The notes beneath the pieces were generated by a model. That model had not been told where the DNA came from. It ran no database searches and worked only from the letters and a program-made list of their open reading frames with translations. A stretch of 64,000 nucleotides of DNA from Thalassospira profundimaris (lineage in GTDB: Bacteria > Pseudomonadota > Alphaproteobacteria > Rhodospirillales > Thalassospiraceae). This document shows positions 36,017 to 45,041 of the stretch, in pieces. Within the stretch, counting starts at the first letter, position 1. Each line of letters starts with the position of its first letter. Position numbers and translations under genes: made by a program. The stretch covers positions 1-64,000 of the forward strand of contig NZ_JPWF01000012.1 in assembly GCF_003326675.1 (NCBI RefSeq). The letters run 5' to 3'.

Positions 36017-37318
36017 ATGCGTTTAATGACCCCTTCCGGGCCAAATGCGTTGGCCAAGACACCACTTGTATCGCGCAGTCTTTTCCTGCGCGCCTGTATG
36101 GCTGCGTTTTTGTGTCTGACAGCAATCTGCCTTTCAGTAACGTTAACGCCAAATGCGGCGATGGCGCGAACCTATACGGCCATGGTAATTGATGGTGATA
36201 CTGGCGACGTTCTTCATGAATATCGAGCAGATCACAAGGTTTATCCGGCATCTCTGACCAAGATCATGACGCTGTATATGCTGTTTGATGCTCTGGATAA
36301 CGGCAAGGTATCCCTGTCGACCCCGATGAAAGTCTCCCAGCGCGCTTGGGGACAGGCACCATCGAAACTTGGCCTGAAAGCTGGTCAAACAATTTCGGTC
36401 AAGGATGCCATTCTTGCGCTGGTGACCAAATCGGCCAACGACATTGCCGTCGTTGTTGCCGAACATCTTGGCGGTACCGAAGTCAAATTTGCCCAGATGA
36501 TGACCGCCGAGGCACGTCGCATTGGCATGAAACAGACCACGTTCCGCAATGCTTCGGGCCTTCCCAACCGCGGGCAGATGACCACCGCACGCGACATGAT
36601 CAAACTGGCCGTTGCCCTGCGCAAGAATTTCGGCAGCTATTATCATTATTTTTCGACCCAGAAGTTCCGCTTTGGCAACCGCACTTACGGAAACCACAAC
36701 AACCTTCTGGCGTCCTATTACGGCACCGACGGAATCAAGACCGGCTATATCAATGCATCGGGCTTTAACCTTGTCGCGTCGGTAAATCGCAATGGCAAGC
36801 GTCTGATCGGCGTTGTGTTTGGTGGCCGTACCGCGCGCACCCGTGACGACCAGATGAAGAAGCTTCTGGACCGCGCCTATGTTGATCTGCTTAAGGAAGG
36901 CGATGTTTCCGTTCCGCGCCCGCGTATCAGCCCGAACGATAAAATCCTGCCTGCTGATACCCAGTTGCTGATGGCAAAGCGTGAAACCATCCGCGAGGCA
37001 GAACAGCCGGGCCGTGTCGATACCCAAACGATCGTCACACGCATGAAACCGGACACCGACGGTGGTTGGGCCATTCAGGTTGGCGCATTCAGCGACCAAC
37101 GCCGCGCACAGGAAGCCGTTCTGGCAGCAGCACGTACTGCCCCGGATGTCTTGCGTTTGACCCGTGCGGCGGTTGAGCAACAGGCAAGCGGCACCGGTGT
37201 TGTCTATCGCGCCCGACTTCTTGGTTTTGGCGGTGAAAGCGAAGCACGCGCCGCTTGCGCAGCCCTTCGTCGCGAAAACGTTGCCTGCATCCCGGTCAAT
37301 GCCGGGGACGCCGGATAA
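36017..37318 (+). CDS. D-alanyl-D-alanine carboxypeptidase with SPOR domain (DacF/PBP5 type)
   Basis: About 433 residues. A signal peptide (FLRACMAAFLCLTAICLSVTL, cleavage near AAMA) precedes a peptidase S11 domain with SLTK (SxxK nucleophile), SAND (SxN) and KTG in DGIKTGYINASG. It trims the terminal D-Ala of peptidoglycan pentapeptides. The last about 75 residues (GGWAIQVGAFSDQRRAQEAV) are a SPOR domain that binds denuded glycan at the division site. The start is taken as ATG 36017; ATG 36026 is possible. Confidence 0.93.
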   Translation: MRLMTPSGPNALAKTPLVSRSLFLRACMAAFLCLTAICLSVTLTPNAAMARTYTAMVIDGDTGDVLHEYRADHKVYPASLTKIMTLYMLFDALDNGKVSLSTPMKVSQRAWGQAPSKLGLKAGQTISVKDAILALVTKSANDIAVVVAEHLGGTEVKFAQMMTAEARRIGMKQTTFRNASGLPNRGQMTTARDMIKLAVALRKNFGSYYHYFSTQKFRFGNRTYGNHNNLLASYYGTDGIKTGYINASGFNLVASVNRNGKRLIGVVFGGRTARTRDDQMKKLLDRAYVDLLKEGDVSVPRPRISPNDKILPADTQLLMAKRETIREAEQPGRVDTQTIVTRMKPDTDGGWAIQVGAFSDQRRAQEAVLAAARTAPDVLRLTRAAVEQQASGTGVVYRARLLGFGGESEARAACAALRRENVACIPVNAGDAG

Positions 37319-37340
37319 GTTCGCAAATCAAATTCCGAAT

Positions 37341-37380
37341 AAAACAAAGGCTGTCAGATTGCTCTGACAGCCTTTGTTTT
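37341..37380. terminator. Bidirectional terminator
   Basis: AAAACAAAGGCTGTCAGA / TCTGACAGCCTTTGTTTT hairpin between convergent carboxypeptidase and pgm genes. Confidence 0.93.
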
Positions 37381-37418
37381 TATCTTTACCGATACAATGT
37401 ACGTATCGGTATCAAGCA

Positions 37419-38834
37419 TTAATGGCCAGCACCGGGCGCAAAGAAATCATCCGACGCCAGACCGCTTTTGACCAGCTGATCGGTAACCTGCGCCTTAAGG
37501 CGGACCAGGCCCGCGTCATCACCTGCTTCGCAACGAGCAACGATTGCAGGCTGGGTGTTGGAGGCACGCAGCAACCACCAGCCGTCCTCGGTGCTGACAC
37601 GCACACCATCAATCCCGCTGACTTCGGCACCGGCTTCGGCAAGACGTGCACGGACTTCTTCAATCAATGCAAATTTCCGATCATCCGGGCAATCGATGCG
37701 GGTTTCCGGTGTATTGACCGCAACCGGCATGGCTTCGCGCCAATCCGCAAGGCTTTTGCCGCTTTGGACCAGAATGCGATACAGGCGAACAGCGGCATAG
37801 GTTGCATCGTCATAGCCGTAATAACGTTCGGCAAAGAAGATATGGCCGCTCATTTCCCCGGCAATCGGTGCCTTGGCCTCGATCATCTTGGTCTTGATCA
37901 GCGAATGACCGGTTTTCCACATGATGGCATTGCCACCAAGGCGGTTAACCTCGTCAAACAGGGTCTGGCTTGCCTTAACGTCGGCAATGATTGATGCACC
38001 GGGCTGACGTTCAAGAACATCGGCCGCGTAAATCTGAAGCAACTGATCGCCCCAAAGAACGTTGCCATTACCATCAACCACACCAATACGATCACCATCA
38101 CCGTCAAACGCAACACCCCAATCAGCGCTGTGTTTGGCAACCGCGGCCTTAAGGTCGACCAGATTTGCCTCAACCGTCGGGTCCGGATGATGGTTCGGGA
38201 AGTTGCCATCAATGTCATCAAACAGCAGATGATGCGTCCCCGGAAGCTTGGCAGTCAATTTGCGGACAACATCGCCCGCGGCACCATTCCCGCAATCCCA
38301 GACGATGGTCATCGGCTTCGGGACTTCACAATCCAGTTCGGCAAGAAGGCGCGTCACAAAACGATCTTCGACATCAATATCGGTCGCAGTGCCCTGCCCG
38401 GTTTCATAATCACCGGCTGCGGCAATCTTACCGAGTTCCTGAATGGCTTCGCCAAATACGGACTTGCCAGCATTCAACATTTTGAAGCCGTTGTAGTTCG
38501 ACGGGTTATGCGACCCTGTCACCATAATGCCGGCATCGGTTTTTTCGTCATAAACCGTGAAATACAGCATCGGCGTCGGACCACGCCCGATACGAACAAC
38601 GTCGCACCCGGTCGAAAGGATACCTTCGGCAAGCGCAGCCGCCAGTTCAGGCGAGCTTAACCGACCGTCACGGCCCAATGCTACGCGCTTGCCGCCGGAA
38701 CGGCGCACCATGGTGCCAAAAGCCTTGCCCAGTGCATTGGCGTCTTCGGCATGAAGGGTATCACCGACAACACCGCGAACGTCATATTCACGCAATACGG
38801 AACGATCAAAATTATGTCCGGCGGAATTCGTCAT
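37419..38834 (-). CDS. algC: Phosphomannomutase/phosphoglucomutase
   Basis: 471 residues, alpha-D-phosphohexomutase fold. The phosphoserine loop is in MVTGSHNPSNYNGFK (about residue 105), the metal-binding DGDGDR is in AFDGDGDRIGV, the sugar-binding loop is in AGEMSGHIFF, and the phosphate-binding RxSNTQP is near the C-terminus (LRASNTQPAIVARCE). It interconverts hexose 1- and 6-phosphates in the cytoplasm and feeds UDP-glucose and GDP-mannose synthesis. Start is 8 bp past the ugd stop, operon galU-ugd-algC. Confidence 0.93.
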   Translation of the reverse strand: MTNSAGHNFDRSVLREYDVRGVVGDTLHAEDANALGKAFGTMVRRSGGKRVALGRDGRLSSPELAAALAEGILSTGCDVVRIGRGPTPMLYFTVYDEKTDAGIMVTGSHNPSNYNGFKMLNAGKSVFGEAIQELGKIAAAGDYETGQGTATDIDVEDRFVTRLLAELDCEVPKPMTIVWDCGNGAAGDVVRKLTAKLPGTHHLLFDDIDGNFPNHHPDPTVEANLVDLKAAVAKHSADWGVAFDGDGDRIGVVDGNGNVLWGDQLLQIYAADVLERQPGASIIADVKASQTLFDEVNRLGGNAIMWKTGHSLIKTKMIEAKAPIAGEMSGHIFFAERYYGYDDATYAAVRLYRILVQSGKSLADWREAMPVAVNTPETRIDCPDDRKFALIEEVRARLAEAGAEVSGIDGVRVSTEDGWWLLRASNTQPAIVARCEAGDDAGLVRLKAQVTDQLVKSGLASDDFFAPGAGH

Positions 38835-38842
38835 AGTCAGAA

Positions 38843-40159
38843 TTAGCCTCCAATATTTGCACGTCCGACACAGGAATAGCTGAAACCGCTTTCAGCCATT
38901 TCGGTCGGGTCATAAACGTTGCGCAGATCAACCACGATCGGATTTACCAGCGCATTCTTAACGCGCCCAAGATCCATACCGCGGAACTCGTTCCATTCAG
39001 TCAGAACGACCATTGCATCTGCACCTTCAAGCGCGTCATAGGCGCCATCGCAATATTCAATTCCGTCCAGAAGCTTTTTGGCCTCTGCCATTGCTTCGGG
39101 ATCAAACGCCTTGATCTTTGCGCCCGCTGCAATCAGTGCCGGAACGATATCAAGGCTTGGCGCATCGCGCATATCATCGGTGTTGGGTTTGAATGCCAGA
39201 CCAAGAATGCCGATGGTCTTGCCTTCGACCGAACCACCACATGCGGCGATCACGCGATCTGCCATCGCCTTTTTACGTTTGGCATTCACGTCGACCACTG
39301 TTTCGATGATACGAAGCGGGCTGCCATGTTCTTGTGCGGTACGCACAAGTGCCAGCGTATCTTTCGGGAAGCACGACCCGCCATAGCCCGGCCCCGGATG
39401 CAGGAATTTCTTGCCAATACGACCATCAAGGCCAATGCCACGGGCAACATCATGCACATCAGCACCAACCTTTTCACACAGATCGGCGATTTCGTTGATG
39501 AAGGTGATCTTGGCCGCCAGGAAAGTATTGGCCGCATATTTGATCATTTCCGAGGTTTCACGCGTGGTGAAAACAATCGGCGTTTCGATCAGATATAGCG
39601 GACGGTAAAGATCGGACATCACTTCGCGGGCGCGTTCGTCACTGGTACCGATTACGACACGATCGGGGCGCATGAAATCGCCAATCGCCGAACCTTCCCG
39701 CAAGAATTCCGGGTTCGAGACCACCGCAAAATCGGCGTCCGGACGGCGGGCACGGATAATACGTTCAACTTCGCGGCCCGTGCCAACCGGCACCGTCGAT
39801 TTGGTGACAATAACTGTGAAACCTTCCATCGCATCGGCGATTTCTTCGGCAGCAGCATAGACATAGCTGAGATCGGCATGACCGTCGCCACGACGGGTCG
39901 GCGTGCCAACGGCGATAAAGACGGCATCCGCCCCCTTCACACCTTCCTTAAGGTCGGTCGTAAAGGTCAGGCGGCCTGCCTTGACGTTGTTTTCAACCAG
40001 AACATCCAGACCAGGCTCGTAGATCGGCATGATACCGTCTTCGAGACGGTTGATTTTTTCCACGTCCTTGTCGACACAGATCACGTCTGTACCGAATTCA
40101 GAGAAACAGGCACCGGATACAAGTCCAACATATCCGGTCCCGATCATTGCTACGCGCAT
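38843..40159 (-). CDS. ugd: UDP-glucose 6-dehydrogenase
   Basis: 438 residues. N-terminal NAD-binding GTGYVGLVSGACFSEFG, the substrate motif (STVPVGTG), central catalytic Cys in GYGGSCFPKDTLAL, and a C-terminal UDP-binding domain (GLAFKPNTDDMRDAPS). It oxidises UDP-glucose to UDP-glucuronate for exopolysaccharide or lipopolysaccharide. Between galU and algC, which supply the substrate. Confidence 0.96.
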   Translation of the reverse strand: MRVAMIGTGYVGLVSGACFSEFGTDVICVDKDVEKINRLEDGIMPIYEPGLDVLVENNVKAGRLTFTTDLKEGVKGADAVFIAVGTPTRRGDGHADLSYVYAAAEEIADAMEGFTVIVTKSTVPVGTGREVERIIRARRPDADFAVVSNPEFLREGSAIGDFMRPDRVVIGTSDERAREVMSDLYRPLYLIETPIVFTTRETSEMIKYAANTFLAAKITFINEIADLCEKVGADVHDVARGIGLDGRIGKKFLHPGPGYGGSCFPKDTLALVRTAQEHGSPLRIIETVVDVNAKRKKAMADRVIAACGGSVEGKTIGILGLAFKPNTDDMRDAPSLDIVPALIAAGAKIKAFDPEAMAEAKKLLDGIEYCDGAYDALEGADAMVVLTEWNEFRGMDLGRVKNALVNPIVVDLRNVYDPTEMAESGFSYSCVGRANIGG

Positions 40160-40240
40160 GGAGGTATAATCCTAGTAAGTGGGAACCGACCGAAACAGAA
40201 TATCAAGACATTCCGGTCGGTTATCATTGAAATCAAAAGA

Positions 40241-41128
40241 TTATTCTGCTGCTTCGCCAGCAGCAAATTCATGGATGAGTTCACGGACGTCATCACGCAT
40301 GTCATCACGCGCAAGGGCAAATGCCATGGTCGCACGCAGGAAGCCGATCTTGTTGCCGCAATCGAAACGTCGGCCTTCGAAACGATAACCGTAGAACGGC
40401 ACATGACCGATCATTGCGGCAAGGGCATCGGTCAGCTGAATTTCGTTACCAGCACCACGCGGAATATTTTCCAGCACCTCGAAGATACCCGGATCAAGGA
40501 TGTAGCGACCAATTGCCGACAGGGTCGAGGGCGCATCTTCGGGCTTTGGCTTTTCCACCATGCCACATGCACTGACCAGACGGCCGTTCGTGCCTTCGAC
40601 CTCAAGAACGCCATAACGCTGGGTTTCTTCGCGCGGAACATCCATGACAGCAACCATGTTACCGCCCGTACGGCCGTAACTTTCAACCATCTGCTTCATG
40701 CAGGGCGTTTTGGCCTGAATAAGGTCATCTGCCAGCAGCACAACGAACGGCTCGTCCCCGACAAGAGATTTGGCACACAGAACAGCATGACCCAAGCCAA
40801 GCGGATTACCCTGGCGAGTATAGGTCACACGACCATTTTCCGGGATCATCGACAAAGCCAGGTCCAAGGCATCGGTCTTACCGCGCTCGGTCAGAATGGC
40901 TTCAAGTTCGGCTGAACGGTCAAAGTGATCTTCGATCGCGGTCTTGCCACGACCTGTCACGAAAATGAATTCTTCAATACCGGCAGCAATCGCCTCTTCG
41001 ACAGCGTATTGGATAAGGGGCTTATCAACAACGGGCAGCATTTCCTTTGGCATTGCCTTTGTCGCAGGCAAAAAGCGGGTCCCCATCCCTGCAACCGGAA
41101 AAACAGCCTTTTTGATTTTCTTCGACAT
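40241..41128 (-). CDS. galU: UTP--glucose-1-phosphate uridylyltransferase
   Basis: 295 residues. Nucleotidyltransferase fold with FPVAGMGTRFLPATKAMPKEMLPVVDKP, VLLADD (metal site) and a C-terminal FDCGNKIGFLRA, the GalU signature. It makes UDP-glucose from UTP and glucose-1-phosphate. First gene of the galU-ugd-algC group; the ugd start is 81 bp away, so a leader or minor promoter may lie between. Confidence 0.96.
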   Translation of the reverse strand: MSKKIKKAVFPVAGMGTRFLPATKAMPKEMLPVVDKPLIQYAVEEAIAAGIEEFIFVTGRGKTAIEDHFDRSAELEAILTERGKTDALDLALSMIPENGRVTYTRQGNPLGLGHAVLCAKSLVGDEPFVVLLADDLIQAKTPCMKQMVESYGRTGGNMVAVMDVPREETQRYGVLEVEGTNGRLVSACGMVEKPKPEDAPSTLSAIGRYILDPGIFEVLENIPRGAGNEIQLTDALAAMIGHVPFYGYRFEGRRFDCGNKIGFLRATMAFALARDDMRDDVRELIHEFAAGEAAE

Positions 41129-41240
41129 TCAATCATATCCCTTTTCAACCGCTGCACGCTCGTTTGTATCGAAAGTGCCGCATATATGCTTCTGCCACAC
41201 TTCCAGAACTTGGATCAAGCAAGCCTGCGCATAATTCACG

Positions 41241-42080
41241 CTAATCTTTACATAGCCGTAACAAAAGGCTTCGGGCGTCATTGATTTTGGCGGCCAGATA
41301 GTCAGATCCACCATGATCGGGATGAACCGCCTTGATCTGGATCTTGTAGGCCCGGTCAATCTCCTTGCGGGTTGCATTTGCCCCCACACCGAGGATCTTT
41401 CGGGCTTCCTCGACACTCATATCCGCCTTGCTGTTACTCCTGTTACGATCATGGTTTTCATAGCCATCATTACGTTCGCTTCCCCCGGAATGCGCATCAT
41501 GATTGCCGTGTTTTGTTCCGGGCCATTCCTGCCATCCCTGACAATCGGGACGACGGTCAAAATAGGCCTCAAGAACTGTCCGGCTTTGGTCAGTCGCACG
41601 ACAACAGTCAACAAAAAGCAACCGCAGGTCGTCAACCCCCAAGCTGTCTAAATCTGCACCGGCATAAGGTCCGGTCAAAACCGTTCCTTTCATTTGTCCG
41701 GTTTCAAGATCAAGCAGCATATGCAAAATTTCCGTTCGAATTTCGGATATTTTACCCGCACCAGCAGAACCTTGTGATGCTCCCCCCATGTTACCCGGAC
41801 GGGCACGACGGCGGGAATGAGCAAATATCCGACGAAACAATGGCCACAAAAAACCAAGCTTCATCATCCGAATTAAAAATGGCAATGTTGCGGCCAAAGC
41901 TGCTGACATTGCGGCAATTTTTCCGGTCAAAAGCAGCCATGCTGCCAAAATTACCAGGACTGCAACGATCAGGATCAATCCGACTTTACGGATGTCTTTT
42001 GGTTCGGCCTCTGTCATCCATCGGATGAAGAACCCCACTGCAACGAAAACAGCAATTCCAATCAAAAACCACTGCATCAA
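41241..42080 (-). CDS. Membrane-anchored protein with C-terminal J domain
   Basis: 279 residues. Three hydrophobic segments at the N-terminus (about 4-20, 33-52, 57-75) are followed by a basic stretch (RRIFAHSRRRARPG), a central region (ILHMLLDLETGQMKGTVLTG) and a Gly/Asn/Asp-rich linker. The last 60 residues form a J domain (EARKILGVGANATRKEIDRAYK, HPD in VHPDHGG). The arrangement (membrane anchor, J domain at the C-terminus) resembles mitochondrial Tim14/Pam18 and their bacterial relatives. It should stimulate a DnaK-type chaperone at the membrane. Overlaps the stop of the VWA gene by 4 bp. Confidence 0.87.
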   Translation of the reverse strand: MMQWFLIGIAVFVAVGFFIRWMTEAEPKDIRKVGLILIVAVLVILAAWLLLTGKIAAMSAALAATLPFLIRMMKLGFLWPLFRRIFAHSRRRARPGNMGGASQGSAGAGKISEIRTEILHMLLDLETGQMKGTVLTGPYAGADLDSLGVDDLRLLFVDCCRATDQSRTVLEAYFDRRPDCQGWQEWPGTKHGNHDAHSGGSERNDGYENHDRNRSNSKADMSVEEARKILGVGANATRKEIDRAYKIQIKAVHPDHGGSDYLAAKINDARSLLLRLCKD

Positions 42081-42799
42081 CGCGGCTTTCGCAATTGATG
42101 ACCAAGGCGAAGAACATCCTCGGAACCGGTTTTCTTTTGATAGACGGCAAGACCATCCTGTCCGCCAACCGCATAACTTGCCACCGCGCCAAGCAGGCGG
42201 CGCAGTTTTGCAGCCGAACTGTGATCAAATTGCATAAAGGCACCACCGGTTATGCGGGCAATTTCGCCAAAGGCGAAACTGGCATCCTTGTCATAACCTT
42301 CCTGAAACATGAACGCCTTTACCCCCTTAAGCGCCAGGTTGCCTGCAATCGGGGCCAGATGATCGGGGTTTTCTTCAATGCAGTCACCAACATAGATCAA
42401 GGCATCGATCTTTTTGTCATTGGCTTCGCGTTCGACATGGGCCAGAACGCGCTCGATCTGGGTGTGGCCAGCATGGCAACTTACCTTGGTGATATAGTTG
42501 CGCAGCGTATTGGCATTGCGACACCATCCACTGGCCTTGCATTCCGACAGCCCGCGAAAGAAAACCAGCTGGATATCAAGTGACCCAAGCCCGTCAACGG
42601 CGTCAAACAGCTCGGCCTGAATTTCAGCCGCCCTGTCCCAGCTTGGCTGACGGCTTGCAGTCGCATCCATGGCAAAGATCAGTCGACCTTGCGTTGGGCC
42701 CGACGCCGGCGCACGCACAGAAAGGTCGCGCGCACGGTTCAGAAAGTCATTCACTTCCTGCGTGCTTGACGTGTCGGCGATAATGTCTTTGCGAACCAA
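42077..42799 (-). CDS. VWA-domain-like protein of unknown function
   Basis: 240 residues. A von Willebrand A fold is suggested by RLIFAMDATASRQPSW (a DxTxS variant of the MIDAS DxSxS), the later IDALIYVGDCIEEN and the helical ends. No signal peptide. In this position, downstream of mipZ and overlapping a J-domain gene, such proteins are common in alphaproteobacteria, but the role is not known to me. Confidence 0.75.
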   Translation of the reverse strand: MVRKDIIADTSSTQEVNDFLNRARDLSVRAPASGPTQGRLIFAMDATASRQPSWDRAAEIQAELFDAVDGLGSLDIQLVFFRGLSECKASGWCRNANTLRNYITKVSCHAGHTQIERVLAHVEREANDKKIDALIYVGDCIEENPDHLAPIAGNLALKGVKAFMFQEGYDKDASFAFGEIARITGGAFMQFDHSSAAKLRRLLGAVASYAVGGQDGLAVYQKKTGSEDVLRLGHQLRKPR

Positions 42800-42869
42800 G
42801 GAAACCTGCCTGTTCTACATTCTGTCCGGGCACCTTCACAAGTGCCCCCTAGATATAGGCCACAGACAG

Positions 42870-43769
42870 TTAGATCGGCAACTCTTCGCCCTCGGCCGGT
42901 TTGAAGCCGATCACTTCCAGCAGGGAACGGACCTCCTGACGGGCCGCCATATGTGACATGCTCATCGGAATACCAACCCCCTTTTCGCGAAGATCAAGCA
43001 AGGTCAAACCTTTGAGGAAAAGCTCGCGATAGATCACGCGCTCGCCAAATCCGGGGGCCTGACGGAACCGGATACGATCGGCCAGTTTGTCAACGATTTC
43101 GGCGATGTCGCGTTTATTGCGGGCATCGAGATGCGACAAACGGTTGCGCATAACGATCCAGTCAATAGTCCCGCCATCAATCGCCGCACGACGTTTGCGC
43201 GCATCCCACACCATTTCGGCATAGATGCTGGGACCCTTGATCGCCAGACTGTCAGGGTCGATGCGGGCAAGCATATCAAGATCAATGAAGCTGTCATTGA
43301 TCGGGGTGATCAGTGTATCGGCGCAGGCATGGGCAAGCCGCGAGAGGTAATTGTCACTGCCCGGGCAATCCATCACGACAAAACTGCAATTCAACACCAT
43401 CTCGCCAAGGGCAGTCGTAAAACGTTCGCGCTCGTCAAGCTTGGCTTCATTGGCGTCGGGCAACTCGCTGCGGTAAATCGGGCGGTGATCCGGCAATGGC
43501 AGCTTAAGGCGCTTTTTGTCATTAAACGCCGCGCGGTTTTCGACATAACGGGTCAGGGTTCCCTGACGGGCGTCAATATCAAGCGATCCGACCTTGAATC
43601 CCATTTTCATCAGGGAAACGATCAGATGCATCGCGGTTGTCGATTTGCCCGACCCGCCTTTTTCGTTACCAATAACGATCACATGGGCGCGGTTGGACTG
43701 CGGTTGTTTGTCCGTCGCAGTCTGCTGGCCTGCGCTGTCCCCGCTTGCGCTGGTCTCTTGCACCGTCAT
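42870..43769 (-). CDS. mipZ: Division-plane positioning ATPase MipZ (ParA family)
   Basis: 299 residues. P-loop with deviant Walker A GNEKGGSGKSTTAM, then LDIDARQGTLTRY and the MDCPGSDNYLSRL switch, matching the MipZ subgroup of ParA-like ATPases rather than chromosome ParA. In Caulobacter MipZ forms a gradient from ParB at the poles and blocks FtsZ rings away from mid-cell. The N-terminal about 28 residues are low complexity. Divergent from the exported protein gene at 43980. Confidence 0.94.
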   Translation of the reverse strand: MTVQETSASGDSAGQQTATDKQPQSNRAHVIVIGNEKGGSGKSTTAMHLIVSLMKMGFKVGSLDIDARQGTLTRYVENRAAFNDKKRLKLPLPDHRPIYRSELPDANEAKLDERERFTTALGEMVLNCSFVVMDCPGSDNYLSRLAHACADTLITPINDSFIDLDMLARIDPDSLAIKGPSIYAEMVWDARKRRAAIDGGTIDWIVMRNRLSHLDARNKRDIAEIVDKLADRIRFRQAPGFGERVIYRELFLKGLTLLDLREKGVGIPMSMSHMAARQEVRSLLEVIGFKPAEGEELPI

Positions 43770-43979
43770 GAATGTTTGCTCCGTTATTCAGGCTTATTGG
43801 TTCTGTCCCCACGACCAATCTTCCCCCAATGAGCCACTTTACCGGTAAAAATCAAGGTAAAAGAAACCCATCTTGAAAATGTCCGAAGACTGACCTCTAG
43901 CCAATCTAGGAACACAAAGGTAAAGATAAGGGTAGCGCAACGCAAAAATGCGCCTGAAAACAAAATGAAAGGACACGAT

Positions 43980-44990
43980 GTGGGGTATCGGGCGACAGTG
44001 ATTGGCGGCATTTTTGCCGGCTTGGTAATTTCAGCCTCGCACGCGGCCTTCGCGCAGCAAGCTGGCGGGTTTGAACAAATTCCCGACACTCAAAGCCCCG
44101 TCACGTTTTCCACCAGCATCGATGGCCAGACTGCCTTTTTGCGGCAGTATCGCGACAACAGCACGGTATTTGTCGGTCGCTGGTTTGCACCCCGCACCCA
44201 GAACGAACCGCAAAATGCGGCAAGTGATCTGTATCTCGAAACCGTCTACACCACGTCTGCGCCGGGCTTTAAGTTCAGTACCGCCATGGCACCGGAACGG
44301 CTTTTGGAAATGTTCGATACCCTAAAGGATCGAACAAGCATCAATGGCGTAAACTTTGTCCAGGATACCCGTTATGGACCGGTTGCGATGGCACCCTTCA
44401 TTCGCCAGGGATCGCAATGTATTGCATTTGTCGGTCAATGGGACCCGCAAACACAAGCCCAGCGCGGTAGCAGAATATTGGGATATTATTGTACCCCCGC
44501 CCGTGTTCAGGCGCAAAACGGAGCCCTGTCCCCGCAATCCTTCATTCCGATGATTGATGCCCAGGAATTTGCAGCATCGTTCTTTGGCCGGATGATGATC
44601 GCACTACCGGAAAATGCACCGGCAACAACCGAAGTCGCTGCCACCGGGGATGTTGCACCGTCGGCTGAAACCGGTGCTTTACCACCCAGCGACGGCATTG
44701 CGATTATCACAAACTGGCAAGGTGTTCGCGGCACCGGAAAATTGCTTTTTGACCAGCCATCAGGCGAAGGAACCATGATACTCGATGACGCCCAGCGCCA
44801 TTGCGAAGGCATCTGGCGTCATGAAGGTGGGGCATATGAAACCAGTACATTGCCGTTCGGCAGCTGGTATGTTTACTGCAATGACAGCAGCTTTGCCCGC
44901 GGCTATTACACCAGTGAAAGCGCTGCATCCGTGACCGGCGACGGTCAGGATAATCAGGGTCAGGCGGTCTATTTCCGCCAGAACAACTGA
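43980..44990 (+). CDS. Exported protein of unknown function
   Basis: 336 residues. GTG 43980 is preferred because AAAGGA lies 6 bp upstream; ATG 43965 is an alternative. Signal peptide with AAFAQQ cleavage region. The mature protein has a periplasmic beta-rich character; two halves are joined by a Pro/Ala/Thr linker (about 220-240). The second half has Trp/Gly-rich beta strands with paired Cys. No recognised family. Confidence 0.65.
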   Translation: MGYRATVIGGIFAGLVISASHAAFAQQAGGFEQIPDTQSPVTFSTSIDGQTAFLRQYRDNSTVFVGRWFAPRTQNEPQNAASDLYLETVYTTSAPGFKFSTAMAPERLLEMFDTLKDRTSINGVNFVQDTRYGPVAMAPFIRQGSQCIAFVGQWDPQTQAQRGSRILGYYCTPARVQAQNGALSPQSFIPMIDAQEFAASFFGRMMIALPENAPATTEVAATGDVAPSAETGALPPSDGIAIITNWQGVRGTGKLLFDQPSGEGTMILDDAQRHCEGIWRHEGGAYETSTLPFGSWYVYCNDSSFARGYYTSESAASVTGDGQDNQGQAVYFRQNN

Positions 44991-45041
44991 TGACCATCCA
45001 GATACAAGAACCCGAATTTCCGCCCGAGAGTTAAGACCAAA

